Shown one piece after another: positions 1 through 7,182 of a DNA stretch of 23,275 bases. Below the pieces are notes generated by a model that worked only from the letters and a program-made list of their open reading frames with translations, searched no databases and was not told where the DNA came from. Within the stretch, counting starts at the first letter, position 1; each line of letters begins with the position of its first letter. The translations under genes were made by a program, and so were the position numbers. This stretch comes from an uncultured Prevotella sp. (lineage in GTDB: Bacteria > Bacteroidota > Bacteroidia > Bacteroidales > Bacteroidaceae), in assembly GCA_900556465.1 (NCBI GenBank), contig USPK01000025.1, positions 1 to 23,275 on the forward strand, in the 5' to 3' direction.

Positions 1-36
1 CCGCTGCCGGGCCGCTTGTCGGGCGGCGCTCGGGTG

Positions 37-57
37 GCGGGGCGAAGGCCGCCCCGC
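37..57 (-). terminator. possible GC-rich hairpin downstream of the antiporter gene
   Basis: A 7-bp stem (GCGGGGC at 37-43 with GCCCCGC at 51-57) lies just past the stop codon of the leftward antiporter gene. It has no T-tract on that strand, so a terminator role is only inferred from position. The rest of 1-68 shows nothing else. Confidence 0.25.
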
Positions 58-68
58 AGGCCGGCGGC

Positions 69-2138
69 TCAGCGCACCTTGACGGGTACGCCGCCGCGCA
101 TGGCGTAGGCCCCCGCGGCGCCGGCCATGGGCTGCGCCGGGTAGATGATGAGCAGGTTGCGGGCGGAGAAGTAGCGCTCTATCTGTTCCGCCAACCGCTC
201 CATGTAGCTGTGGTAGGAGAGCGTGCCGCGCCGGGCGGCGATGAAAATAACCATGTGGTCCTGGCGCGTATCGTGGGCCAGGGAGATGAAGTCCTGCCAG
301 TTGGTGTAAATGTGCTGCTCGGCCTCGACGCTGTAGTGCCGGCTTTCCCAATACTGCTGGAGGGCCGCCATCGTACCGCGGCCGCCGTAGAGGTCGACGC
401 GGCAGCTGATTTGCGTAGCCAGCAAGGCCACGCGGTCGGCCCAGCGGTGAAAGTACTGCTCGAACTCGGCCTTGCGCGGGATGAGCAAGTGAAGGCGCCT
501 CACCGTGTTGGTCGGAATCACGGCCCGGTAGATGAGGACCTGCTGGTCGATGGCGCTGACCAAGTCGACGGCCAGCTTTCCAAAGAAGTTCTCCGTCAGG
601 CGTGCCTTCTGGTGCAGACCAATCAGCAGGTCGGAGGCCTCGAGCTCTTTCATCGTGTGCAGGATGCCACTGACCACGTTGACCGACCAACGGCTGCGCG
701 TGGTCAGCCTTACGTTGGCCGCCGCGGCAATGCGTTCGGCGTGCTCCAGCTGCTTGAGCCCTTCGTTGCGCGTATTGGGGTCGTCCTCGAGGACTACGTT
801 GATGGCCGTCATGGCCGAGGGCGGCTTCGGCGTGCGTAGCATGAGGGCGATGTTGACCAGTGGGGGGACGTTCTCCGGGTTGGAGAGGGCGATGAGGATG
901 CTGTCGTGCTCGCGCGGCGTCTCGGGGTCGTCGGCCTGTCCCTTCTCGGCCAGGCGGCGCGCCGTATGCTCGGTGACGAACGAACTGATGATGCACGTGA
1001 CGAGGATAACCATCATCGCGGCGTTGAGTATGCTGTCGTCGAGCAGGCGGGAGCCGTCGGGCAGGAAAATACCGTAGCCCACGAGGACAATGGCCAGCGT
1101 AGCGGCGGCGTGCGAGTTGGTCAGGCCGAACATAAGGTTGCGGTCGCCCGTCTCCATGCCGAAAGCTTTCTGCGTACAGAAGGCGGCGAGCCACTTGCTG
1201 CTGACGCCGACGAGGACCATCACGCCGGCGATGAACAGTATGGCGGGTTCTTCGATGAAGGCGCGGATGTCGATGAGCATACCCACCCCGATGAGGAAGT
1301 AAGGGATGAAGAGGGCGTTGCCTACGAACTCGATGTGGTTCATCAGGGGCGAGGCCGGCGGGATGGAGCGGTTGAGCGCGATGCCCACGAGGAAGGCGCC
1401 CAGGATGCCTTCCATGCCGACAAACTCCATGAGCCCGGCGCCGAGAAAGACGAGGCCGAGCACGAAGATGTATTGCACGACGCTGTTGTTGTAGCGCCGG
1501 AAAAACCAGCGCGTCAGGGCGGGGAAGGTGGCCAGGGTGAGCGCGCTCAGGAGAACGACTTTGCCCACGAGCCAGAGCCAGTGTAGCCCGTCGCCGTTGT
1601 CCTTGAACGTGCCGCCTACGACGGCGAGGACGAGTAACGTAAGCGTGTCCGCCACGATCGTGGCTCCGACGGCGATGCTTACGCCCTGGCGCCGCGCCAA
1701 GCCGTAGCGGAGCACGATGGGGTAGGCCACGAGCGTGTGCGAGGCATACATGGCGCCCATCAGTACGGACGCGGCGATGGCATAGTGGAGCAGGAAATGG
1801 CTGGTCGTAAAGCCGAGGGCCAGGGGTATGGCAAAGCTGAGCAGGCCCAGGGTGAGCGCACGGCCCTTTATTTTCTGCACGTCCTGCAAGTTCATCTCGA
1901 GACTCGCGAGGAACATGATGTAGTAGAGACCTACTTGCCCGAACAGCTCAAAGCTGCTGTCACGGTCGAGCAAGTGAAATCCGTGCGGCCCGATTAGGGT
2001 GCCGGCCAAGATCATGCCGACAATGGAAGGCACGCGTAGGCGCTCTAACAACATCGGCGCGAAGAGGATGATGCAGAGTACGATAAGGAAAATCCACGTG
2101 GGATCTGTGATGGGCAACGATAGGCCTACGTTTTCCAT
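69..2138 (-). CDS. CPA2-family cation/proton antiporter with cytosolic C-terminal domain
   Basis: Predicted 689-residue inner-membrane monovalent cation/H+ antiporter. Residues about 16-390 are a run of hydrophobic helices typical of the Na+/H+ exchanger (KefB/NapA-like) fold, including the conserved acidic stretch IVADTLTLLVL around Asp164 that in this superfamily takes part in ion/proton exchange. Residues about 410-689 are soluble and begin DSILIALSNPENV, resembling the UspA-like domains often found on Bacteroidetes members; this part is probably regulatory. The frame stays open upstream of 2138, but that extension would run antisense into asd and lacks membrane or family sequence. The ATG at 2138 (MENVGLSLPITDP) is therefore chosen. 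The gene is divergent from asd and probably monocistronic here. The transported ion (Na+ or K+) cannot be told from sequence. Confidence 0.9.
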   Translation of the reverse strand: MENVGLSLPITDPTWIFLIVLCIILFAPMLLERLRVPSIVGMILAGTLIGPHGFHLLDRDSSFELFGQVGLYYIMFLASLEMNLQDVQKIKGRALTLGLLSFAIPLALGFTTSHFLLHYAIAASVLMGAMYASHTLVAYPIVLRYGLARRQGVSIAVGATIVADTLTLLVLAVVGGTFKDNGDGLHWLWLVGKVVLLSALTLATFPALTRWFFRRYNNSVVQYIFVLGLVFLGAGLMEFVGMEGILGAFLVGIALNRSIPPASPLMNHIEFVGNALFIPYFLIGVGMLIDIRAFIEEPAILFIAGVMVLVGVSSKWLAAFCTQKAFGMETGDRNLMFGLTNSHAAATLAIVLVGYGIFLPDGSRLLDDSILNAAMMVILVTCIISSFVTEHTARRLAEKGQADDPETPREHDSILIALSNPENVPPLVNIALMLRTPKPPSAMTAINVVLEDDPNTRNEGLKQLEHAERIAAAANVRLTTRSRWSVNVVSGILHTMKELEASDLLIGLHQKARLTENFFGKLAVDLVSAIDQQVLIYRAVIPTNTVRRLHLLIPRKAEFEQYFHRWADRVALLATQISCRVDLYGGRGTMAALQQYWESRHYSVEAEQHIYTNWQDFISLAHDTRQDHMVIFIAARRGTLSYHSYMERLAEQIERYFSARNLLIIYPAQPMAGAAGAYAMRGGVPVKVR

Positions 2139-2188
2139 TTCGGTGCAAAGTAACGAAAAAGTTTGCAATCGTGGCCCACAGTCCGCCG

Positions 2189-2196
2189 GAAAGTTA
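2189..2196 (-). promoter_or_regulatory. candidate -7 element for the antiporter gene
   Basis: On the minus strand the bases read TAACTTTC, 7 of 8 matches to the Bacteroidetes TAnnTTTG element, and would give a leader of about 45 nt. A second weaker candidate, TTACTTTG (2146-2153), sits 8 bases from the ATG and would give a nearly leaderless mRNA. No clear -33 element is seen for either. Confidence 0.35.
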
Positions 2197-2204
2197 TAAT
2201 TTTG
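2197..2204 (+). promoter_or_regulatory. candidate -7 element for asd
   Basis: TAATTTTG is a full match to the Bacteroidetes TAnnTTTG element, about 50 bases before the asd ATG. A TTTG at 2162-2165 is too far upstream to be a standard -33 box. The element abuts the leftward candidate at 2189-2196, so the two promoters would lie back to back. Confidence 0.55.
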
Positions 2205-2256
2205 CAACTGATTGGGGCGCTGTCCCCTATCATCGTAAACAGGAATACCTATATAT

Positions 2257-3267
2257 ATGAATGTAGCAATAGTGGGCGCCAGCGGCGCCGTCGGCCAGGA
2301 ATTTCTCCGCGTGTTGGCCGAGCGCGACTTCCCCATCGACAACCTCCTGCTTTTCGGCTCGACGCGCAGCGCCGGGACGAAGTACAGCTTCCGTGGGAAG
2401 GAGTACACCGTGCAACTGTTGGAGCACAACGACGCCTTCAAGGACGTCGACATCGCCTTTACCTCCGCCGGAGCGGGTACGAGCAAGGAGTTCGCAGCCG
2501 ACATCACGAAGTTCGGCGCCGTCATGATCGACAACTCGAGTGCCTTCCGCATGGACGAGGACGTACCCCTCGTGGTGCCGGAGTGTAACGCCGAAGACGC
2601 GCTCAACCGCCCGCGCGGCATCATCGCCAACCCCAACTGCACGACGATAATGATGGTCGTCGCGCTGAAGGCATTCGAGCGCCTCAGCCATATTAAGCGC
2701 GTTCACGTCAGCTCTTATCAGGCCGCCAGCGGTGCGGGCCAGGCCGCCATGGACGAGCTCTGCGAGCAGTACCGCCAGGTGCTGGCCGGCGAGCCCGTAA
2801 CGGTGGAGAAGTTCCCCTACCAGCTCGCCTTCAACGTTATACCCCAGATTGACGTCTTCATGGACAACGGCTACACGAAAGAGGAGATGAAGATGTACAA
2901 CGAGACGAAGAAAATCATGCACTCGGACATCGAGACCTCGGCCACGTGCGTCCGCGTCCCGTCCCTGCGCTCGCACAGCGAGAGCGTATGGATCGAGACC
3001 GAGCGCCCCATCGGCGTCGAAGAGGCCCGCCTGGCCGTGGCGCAGGGCGACGGCCTCGTGCTCATGGATCACCCGGAAAAGAAGGAGTACCCTATGCCCC
3101 TCTTCCTTGCCGGTAAGGACCCCGTCTACGTGGGCCGTATCCGTAAGGACCTGGCCAATCCCAACGGCCTCACCTTCTGGCTCGTGAGCGACCAGATCCG
3201 CAAAGGCGCCGCGCTCAACGCCGTCCAGATTGCCGAGTACCTTATCCGGGTGGGCGACGTCAAGTAA
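2257..3267 (+). CDS. asd: aspartate-semialdehyde dehydrogenase
   Basis: 336-residue cytosolic enzyme that reduces L-aspartyl-4-phosphate to L-aspartate-4-semialdehyde with NADPH. This is the branch point to lysine/diaminopimelate, threonine and methionine. The N-terminal Rossmann motif VGASGAVGQEFLRVL (about residues 6-20) binds NADP. The catalytic cysteine is Cys128 in NPNCTTIMMV, and the general base is His240 in RVPSLRSH. Length is normal for the bacterial family. The ATG at 2257 starts directly on the first beta-strand (MNVAIVGASG), as in relatives. A good -7 element lies at 2197-2204. The next gene, a LolD-type ATPase, follows after 80 bases containing a hairpin, so read-through is possible but not assured. 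Confidence 0.97.
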   Translation: MNVAIVGASGAVGQEFLRVLAERDFPIDNLLLFGSTRSAGTKYSFRGKEYTVQLLEHNDAFKDVDIAFTSAGAGTSKEFAADITKFGAVMIDNSSAFRMDEDVPLVVPECNAEDALNRPRGIIANPNCTTIMMVVALKAFERLSHIKRVHVSSYQAASGAGQAAMDELCEQYRQVLAGEPVTVEKFPYQLAFNVIPQIDVFMDNGYTKEEMKMYNETKKIMHSDIETSATCVRVPSLRSHSESVWIETERPIGVEEARLAVAQGDGLVLMDHPEKKEYPMPLFLAGKDPVYVGRIRKDLANPNGLTFWLVSDQIRKGAALNAVQIAEYLIRVGDVK

Positions 3268-3282
3268 GCGCCGCTCCTCCCT

Positions 3283-3318
3283 GGCTTCCGCGCGCTGCCC
3301 GCAGCGTCGGCGGAAGCC
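3283..3318 (+). terminator. hairpin between asd and the lolD-like gene
   Basis: A two-part stem: GGCTTCCGC (3283-3291) pairs with GCGGAAGCC (3310-3318), and inside it CGCTG (3293-3297) pairs with CAGCG (3302-3306) around a CCCG loop. No T-tract follows, so it may be an attenuator or 3' processing/stability structure rather than a full intrinsic terminator. Confidence 0.45.
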
Positions 3319-3347
3319 GCAATCCCTGTTACAGTCAATCCGCCGCT

Positions 3348-4082
3348 ATGATAGAAATTCACGGCATTAAGAAATCCTTCGGCCAGCTCGAGGTTCTGAA
3401 AGGCATCGACTTGCATATTAACAAGGGCGAAGTGGTCAGTATCGTCGGGCCCAGTGGTGCCGGCAAGACCACGTTGCTCCAGGTGATGGGCACCCTTTAC
3501 CGTCCCGACGCCGGTACGCTGCGCATCGGCGGTCAGGACGTCTTGCAGCTCGGGCGCCGCCAGTTGTCGCGCTTCCGCTGCGAGCACATCGGATTTGTCT
3601 TTCAGTTCCACCAGCTGCTCCCGGAGTTCTCGGCCCTCGAAAACGTGATGATTCCCGGCTTCATTGCCCGGCGGCCGCGCGCCGAGGTGCAGCAGCGTGC
3701 CCACGAGTTGCTCGACTTCATGAAACTCTCCGACCGCGCCCGCCACAAGCCCAACGAACTCTCGGGCGGCGAGCAGCAGCGCGTGGCCGTAGCCCGTGCG
3801 CTGATGAACCACCCGGACGTGGTCCTCGCGGACGAGCCGTCGGGCTCCCTGGACAGTCATAATAAAGAGGAGCTCCATCAGCTTTTCTTCGACCTGCGTG
3901 ACCGTTTCGGCCAGACCTTTGTCATTGTCACACACGACGAGGACCTGGCGCGCTTGACCGACCGCACGATTCATCTGGCCGATGGCCTTGTGGTCTCCGC
4001 GCCGGACAGCACCGCCGAAGATACGCCCGCCGCCGACGCAACGGCAGCGGACAGCCATACCGAAAATCCCGAAACATGCTGA
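3348..4082 (+). CDS. lolD: ABC transporter ATP-binding protein, LolD type
   Basis: 244-residue ATPase of the LolD/MacB group, which powers release of outer-membrane lipoproteins from the inner membrane (LolCDE) or related export. Visible motifs: Walker A GPSGAGKT (34-41), Q-loop Gln86 in FVFQFHQLLPEFSALENV (family-typical for LolD), signature LSGGEQQ (138-144), Walker B VVLADEP (158-164), D-loop SGSLDS and switch His196. After about residue 218 there is an acidic, Ala/Thr/Asp-rich tail of roughly 26 residues beyond the usual end. No LolC/LolE-like permease gene is adjacent, so the partner must be elsewhere. The stop overlaps the next start (ATGCTGA), implying translational coupling to the S1 protein. 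Assignment to LolD rather than another class-3 exporter ATPase is probable, not proven. Confidence 0.85.
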   Translation: MIEIHGIKKSFGQLEVLKGIDLHINKGEVVSIVGPSGAGKTTLLQVMGTLYRPDAGTLRIGGQDVLQLGRRQLSRFRCEHIGFVFQFHQLLPEFSALENVMIPGFIARRPRAEVQQRAHELLDFMKLSDRARHKPNELSGGEQQRVAVARALMNHPDVVLADEPSGSLDSHNKEELHQLFFDLRDRFGQTFVIVTHDEDLARLTDRTIHLADGLVVSAPDSTAEDTPAADATAADSHTENPETC

Positions 4083-4918
4083 AATTAGGAGACTGGAACG
4101 AACTCCCCATAGTCCGTTTCACCGACCACGGGGCCTACCTCGACGGCGGCGCCGTGGGCGAACTGCTCATGCCCAAGGCCTACGTGCGCCCCGAGATGCG
4201 TCCCGGCGACACGGTCCGCGTTTTCGTCTACCTGGACCAGCAGGAGCGCCTGGTAGGGACCACGGAGACGCCCCTGGCCAAGGTCGGCGACTTCGCCTAC
4301 CTGCGCGTGGCGTGGGTAAACCAGTACGGCGCCTTCCTGGACTGGGGGCTCATGAAGGACCTCTTCGTCCCCTTCCGCGAGCAGAAGCAGCGCATGGAAC
4401 AGGGCCGCTCCTACGTGGTCTACGTCTACGAGGACCTGGAGACAAGGCGCATCGTGGCCACGGCTAAGGTGGAGCAATGGCTGCGCCCGGCCCCGGCCGA
4501 CGTCTACCGGCGCGGGCGCGAGGTGGACTTGCTTGTCCAGCACGCCACGCCGCTCGGCTTCAAGGTCATTGTGGACAATGCCTACGCGGGCTTGATTTAC
4601 AGCGACCAGATTTATGCGCCGGTCCACACGGGCGACCGCCTGCGCGGCAGCGTCGTGACCCTTCGCCCCGACGGCAGGCTCGACGTCTCGCTCCAGCGGC
4701 TCGGCGCCGACCGCTTCCGTGACTTTGCCGACCAGCTGCTCGACGAGTTGCGCCAGGCCGGTGGCGAGCTCCCCTTCACCGATGAAAGCAGCCCCGAGGC
4801 TATTGCCGCCCGTTTCGGCGTGAGCAAGAAAACGTTCAAGCGCGCACTCGGCACGCTCTACAAGCAGCGCCGCGTCCTGCTCGAAAAAGGGAAAATTTGT
4901 TTGATTCGTCCGAAATAA
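4076..4918 (+). CDS. CvfB-like S1 RNA-binding protein
   Basis: 280-residue protein of the CvfB/YitL family. Family members have consecutive S1-type OB folds followed by a winged-helix module, bind RNA and affect expression of virulence or stress genes in Gram-positive bacteria; the role in Bacteroidota is not established. S1-like repeats can be seen as VRFTDHGAYLDGG (about 13-25), LRVAWVNQYGAFLDWGLMKD (about 76-95) and ATPLGFKVIVDNAYAGLIY (about 157-175). The C-terminus, with AIAARFGVSKKTFKRALGTL (about 243-262), looks like the winged helix. The start overlaps the lolD-like stop by 7 bases, so the two are probably co-translated. No intrinsic terminator follows directly; the next one belongs to the candidate small RNA. 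Confidence 0.85.
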   Translation: MLKLGDWNELPIVRFTDHGAYLDGGAVGELLMPKAYVRPEMRPGDTVRVFVYLDQQERLVGTTETPLAKVGDFAYLRVAWVNQYGAFLDWGLMKDLFVPFREQKQRMEQGRSYVVYVYEDLETRRIVATAKVEQWLRPAPADVYRRGREVDLLVQHATPLGFKVIVDNAYAGLIYSDQIYAPVHTGDRLRGSVVTLRPDGRLDVSLQRLGADRFRDFADQLLDELRQAGGELPFTDESSPEAIAARFGVSKKTFKRALGTLYKQRRVLLEKGKICLIRPK

Positions 4919-4949
4919 TGGGCAATTAGTCGAAAAAGACGCAAACGCT

Positions 4950-4980
4950 ATTGCCGCATTCAAAAAACTGCTTAACTTTG
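4950..4980 (+). promoter_or_regulatory. promoter of the candidate small RNA
   Basis: The -7 element TAACTTTG (4973-4980) matches TAnnTTTG fully. ATTG (4950-4953), close to the TTTG -33 consensus, lies exactly 19 bases upstream. This is the most complete promoter in the window. A perfect 10-bp palindrome, TGCAATTGCA (4979-4988), overlaps the expected start site and could be an operator. Confidence 0.7.
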
Positions 4981-4986
4981 CAATTG

Positions 4987-5071
4987 CAATAAGGAAGTAA
5001 TAGTTTTTTCATCTCTATATAAGTTCTGTGAAGCAAGCATTCGTCGCGATGACGCGTGCTTGCTGTTTTTT
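4987..5071 (+). ncRNA. candidate small non-coding RNA of about 85 nt
   Basis: A start near 4987 is inferred from the -7 element at 4973-4980, and an end near 5071 from the intrinsic terminator. The body is AT-rich (tttttcatctctatataag-like) in sharp contrast to the GC-rich surroundings, which suggests selection. It contains no ATG-led reading frame with a credible ribosome site before the terminator. It stands alone between a leftover operon end (CvfB-like) and repeat cluster A. I cannot assign it to a known RNA family by eye; a trans-acting sRNA, or a short attenuated leader whose gene has been lost, are both possible. Confidence 0.55.
5032..5071 (+). terminator. intrinsic terminator of the candidate small RNA
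   Basis: AGCAAGCA (5032-5039) pairs with TGCTTGCT (5057-5064). A second inner stem, CGTC (5042-5045) with GACG (5051-5054), closes a five-base loop. After one G comes a run of six T (5066-5071). This is a classic Rho-independent terminator. Confidence 0.85.
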
Positions 5072-5150
5072 ATGCCTTCCGCTGCCGCCGCCGTCACTCG
5101 GGCCAGACGGCTCCTCACGCGGCGCAACTCCTGCGTCAGTTTCCGCAATC

Positions 5151-5213
5151 ACGGGGCTAAGGCCAGTTTTTACGGGGATAGGCCCAGTTTTTACGGGGCT
5201 AAGGCCCGTTAGC
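5151..5213 (+). repeat. repeat cluster A: three 21-nt units with palindromic cores
   Basis: Units start at 5151, 5172 and 5193. Each is a 17-nt imperfect palindrome (for example ACGGGGCTAAGGCCCGT at 5193-5209) followed by a 4-nt linker (TTTT, TTTT, TAGC). ACGGGG recurs in phase at 5235, so degenerate units probably extend the cluster. Over 59 bases it differs from cluster C (read on the minus strand) at only two positions. Confidence 0.85.
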
Positions 5214-5332
5214 TGGCCGTCGGTCCGTGTGCCGACGGGGACAGCCGGCCGCGGCGCGGCGCACCGGCCCCGCGACGGCCGGCCCGGCGGAAAAAAATGC
5301 AGCCCGCCGCGTGCGGGTTAGGGAAAAATCCC

Positions 5333-5340
5333 TATCTTTG
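5333..5340 (+). promoter_or_regulatory. upstream copy of a duplicated promoter
   Basis: TATCTTTG is a full match to TAnnTTTG, inside the 15-base string CCTATCTTTGTTTCA that recurs exactly 84 bases later. No good -33 element is seen for this copy (CGTG at the standard spacing). Confidence 0.5.
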
Positions 5341-5393
5341 TTTCATGAAGTCCGGAGGCGGCTCGGACAGACGAAGAAAAAGCGAACATCCCC

Positions 5394-5424
5394 TTCGCCT
5401 GCCGCCCGCCTTTTCCTATCTTTG
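5394..5424 (+). promoter_or_regulatory. promoter of the aldo/keto reductase gene
   Basis: The -7 element TATCTTTG (5417-5424) has a TTCG at 5394-5397, close to the TTTG -33 consensus, with a 19-base spacer. It would start transcription around 5431 and leave a leader of about 90 nt before the ATG at 5523. Confidence 0.65.
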
Positions 5425-5522
5425 TTTCACGAAGCCGCCGAGCGGCAGCGACCGTCCGCGCGGACGGTCCGTCCGTTCCGGCGCCCCCAGAACTTACAGT
5501 CCCGAACCTAAAAAATACGGCT

Positions 5523-6533
5523 ATGTATCTTCCCGCTTCCGACCGCTACGACGGAGCCATGCGCTATCGCCGCGCGGGCCAGAGCGGCGTGCTGCTGCCC
5601 GCCATCTCGCTCGGCCTGTGGCAGAACTTCGGCGACGACAGTCGCTTCGACCGTTGCCTCGAAATGCTCCACTACGCTTTCGACCACGGCATCACGTCCT
5701 TCGACCTGGCCAACAACTACGGCCCGCCGCCCGGCGCGGCCGAGGCCCTGCTGGGCCGCGCCCTGCGCCAGTCGTTCCGCCCCTACCGCGACGAACTCTT
5801 CATCACGACCAAGGCCGGGCACGACATGTGGCCGGGCCCCTACGGCTCGTGGGGGTCGCGCAAGCACCTGACCGCCAGCCTCGACCAAAGCCTCCAGCGC
5901 CTGGGGCTCGACTACGTAGACCTCTTCTACTCGCACCGCTACGACCCCGCCACGCCCCTCGAGGAGACGGTGCGGACCCTGGCCGACTTCGTGCGCCAGG
6001 GCAAGGCGCTCTACGTTGGCCTCTCGAAGTATCCGGCCGACGTGGCCGCGCGGGCCTACGACGCACTCGAAGCGCTCGGCGTGCCTTGCCTCGTCTATCA
6101 GGGGCGTTATAACCTGTATTGCCGCGCGCCGGAAAGCGACGTGCTGCCCCAGGCCGCCGGGCGCGGCGTTGGCTTCGTGGCCTTCTCGCCCCTGGCGCAG
6201 GGGCTCCTGACGGACCGCTACCTGCACGGCATCCCGGCGGACTCGCGCGTGACGCACAGCCAGTTTCTCCACCGCGAGCAGCTGACGCCCGAAGTCCTGG
6301 CCCGCACGGCGCGCCTCAACGACCTGGCGGCCGGGCGCGGCCAGTCGTTGGCCGGCATGGCGTTGGCCTGGCTCCTGCACGACGCGCGCGTCACGTCCGT
6401 CATAGTGGGCGCCAGCTCAACCCGCCAGTTGGCCGACAATCTCCAGGCCCTCGACGGCCCGCCCTTCGACGCCGAGACGCTCCGCCGCATCGACGAGATA
6501 GCCCCTCCGCCCGCGCCGGAGCAAAAAGCATGA
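5523..6533 (+). CDS. aldo/keto reductase, YghZ/L-glyceraldehyde-3-phosphate reductase type
   Basis: 336-residue NADPH-dependent cytosolic oxidoreductase with a TIM-barrel fold. The start MYLPASDRYDGAMRYRRAG matches the subfamily, in which a short lead with ERY precedes the first strand, so the ATG at 5523 is favoured over the internal one. The catalytic tetrad is complete: Asp61 and Tyr66 in FDLANNYG, Lys97 in TTKAG, and His138 in YSHRYD. E. coli YghZ (Gpr) reduces L-glyceraldehyde 3-phosphate and methylglyoxal; the family match is strong but the substrate here is inferred. A duplicated promoter precedes it. The frr gene follows after 88 bases with its own promoter, so it is probably monocistronic. 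Confidence 0.92.
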   Translation: MYLPASDRYDGAMRYRRAGQSGVLLPAISLGLWQNFGDDSRFDRCLEMLHYAFDHGITSFDLANNYGPPPGAAEALLGRALRQSFRPYRDELFITTKAGHDMWPGPYGSWGSRKHLTASLDQSLQRLGLDYVDLFYSHRYDPATPLEETVRTLADFVRQGKALYVGLSKYPADVAARAYDALEALGVPCLVYQGRYNLYCRAPESDVLPQAAGRGVGFVAFSPLAQGLLTDRYLHGIPADSRVTHSQFLHREQLTPEVLARTARLNDLAAGRGQSLAGMALAWLLHDARVTSVIVGASSTRQLADNLQALDGPPFDAETLRRIDEIAPPPAPEQKA

Positions 6534-6564
6534 GCCCGGGCGCGGTCCGCGTCGAAATATTGCG

Positions 6565-6572
6565 TACCTTTG
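6565..6572 (+). promoter_or_regulatory. candidate -7 element for frr
   Basis: TACCTTTG is a full match to TAnnTTTG, 50 bases before the frr ATG. A -33 element is not evident at the usual spacing. Confidence 0.6.
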
Positions 6573-6621
6573 TTCACGCATCCCGAACGAATGTTTCATT
6601 CAAAACCAAAATACACCGACT

Positions 6622-7182
6622 ATGTTTGACGTAAAGAACTGCCTCGCAGAGTGTGAGGAAAAAATGGAAATGAGCGTACTCCACTTGGAGGACACCCTGT
6701 CGCACATCCGCGCCGGAAAGGCCAACATCCACATCCTCGACGAGATCCGGGTGAACAGCTACGGCTCGATGGTGCCGCTCAATAACGTGGCCGCTCTGAC
6801 CACTCCCGACGCCCGCACCATCGCTATCAAGCCGTGGGACAAGCAGATGTTTCGCGTCATAGAGAAAGCCATCATCGACAGCCAGGTAGGCATCATGCCG
6901 GAGAACAATGGCGAACTGATTCGCCTCTCTATCCCGCCCCTCACCGAGGAGCGTCGCCGCAACCTCACCAAGCAGTGCAGCCGCGAGGCCGAGGAGTGCA
7001 AGGTGGCCATCCGCAATGCCCGTCGCGACGGCATCGACAAGCTGAAGAAGGCGGTCAAGAACGGACTCTCCGAGGACAACGAGAAGGACGCCGAGGCCGA
7101 CTTGCAGAAAATCCACGACAAGATGATGAAGAAAGTGGAGGACTTGCTGGCCGAAAAGAACAAGGAAATCATGACCGTATAA
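6622..7182 (+). CDS. frr: ribosome recycling factor
   Basis: 186-residue cytosolic protein that, with EF-G, splits post-termination ribosomes for another round of initiation. Length matches the family. The N-terminal segment LEDTLSHIRAGKANIHILDEIRV and the domain-II segment TIAIKPWDKQMFRVIEKAI are strongly conserved features. The stretch IMPENNGELIRLSIPPLTEERRRNL and the C-terminal helix NARRDGIDKLKKAVKNGLSEDN complete the long three-helix bundle. The ATG at 6622 follows a plausible promoter at 6565. In many bacteria frr follows pyrH; here it stands alone between an aldo/keto reductase and an esterase. Its stop codon abuts a 16-base palindrome (7181-7196). Confidence 0.97.
   Translation: MFDVKNCLAECEEKMEMSVLHLEDTLSHIRAGKANIHILDEIRVNSYGSMVPLNNVAALTTPDARTIAIKPWDKQMFRVIEKAIIDSQVGIMPENNGELIRLSIPPLTEERRRNLTKQCSREAEECKVAIRNARRDGIDKLKKAVKNGLSEDNEKDAEADLQKIHDKMMKKVEDLLAEKNKEIMTV

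Larger units (their letters stand above)
4919..5522. other. 604-base intergenic region with sRNA candidate, repeat cluster A and two promoters
   Basis: No protein gene is convincing here. In order the region holds a full promoter and terminator pair bounding a candidate small RNA (4950-5071), a plain stretch (5073-5130), three 21-nt repeat units (5151-5213) with degenerate units on either side, a stem CCGTCGG/CCGACGG (5217-5223 with 5232-5238), and two related promoters at 5333 and 5417. Short open frames across the repeats read as TG-L/I-x-PV-x heptapeptides, but that follows from the 21-nt period rather than from coding. Confidence 0.8.

Noticed and set aside
2139..2642. N-terminal extension of the antiporter to 857 residues
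   Set aside because: The extra region is antisense to the asd coding sequence, has Ser/Arg-rich noise composition, and crosses the asd promoter.
4987..5071. tRNA or 6S RNA for the small transcript
   Set aside because: There is no cloverleaf or T-arm sequence, and the transcript is too short for 6S RNA, which has a long bulged duplex.
5151..5213. Repeat clusters as coding sequence for a heptapeptide-repeat protein (TGLRPVF, TGIGPVF)
   Set aside because: The 21-nt period keeps one frame open on either strand automatically. There is no plausible start context, the frames end in Arg/Pro-rich noise, and the clusters lie between genes in different orientations.
5423..5438. parS-like half site (TGTTTCACG) before the aldo/keto reductase
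   Set aside because: Only the left half of the parS consensus is present; the right half reads AAGCCGC, and the sister copy reads TGTTTCATG. No full 16-bp parS was found in the window.
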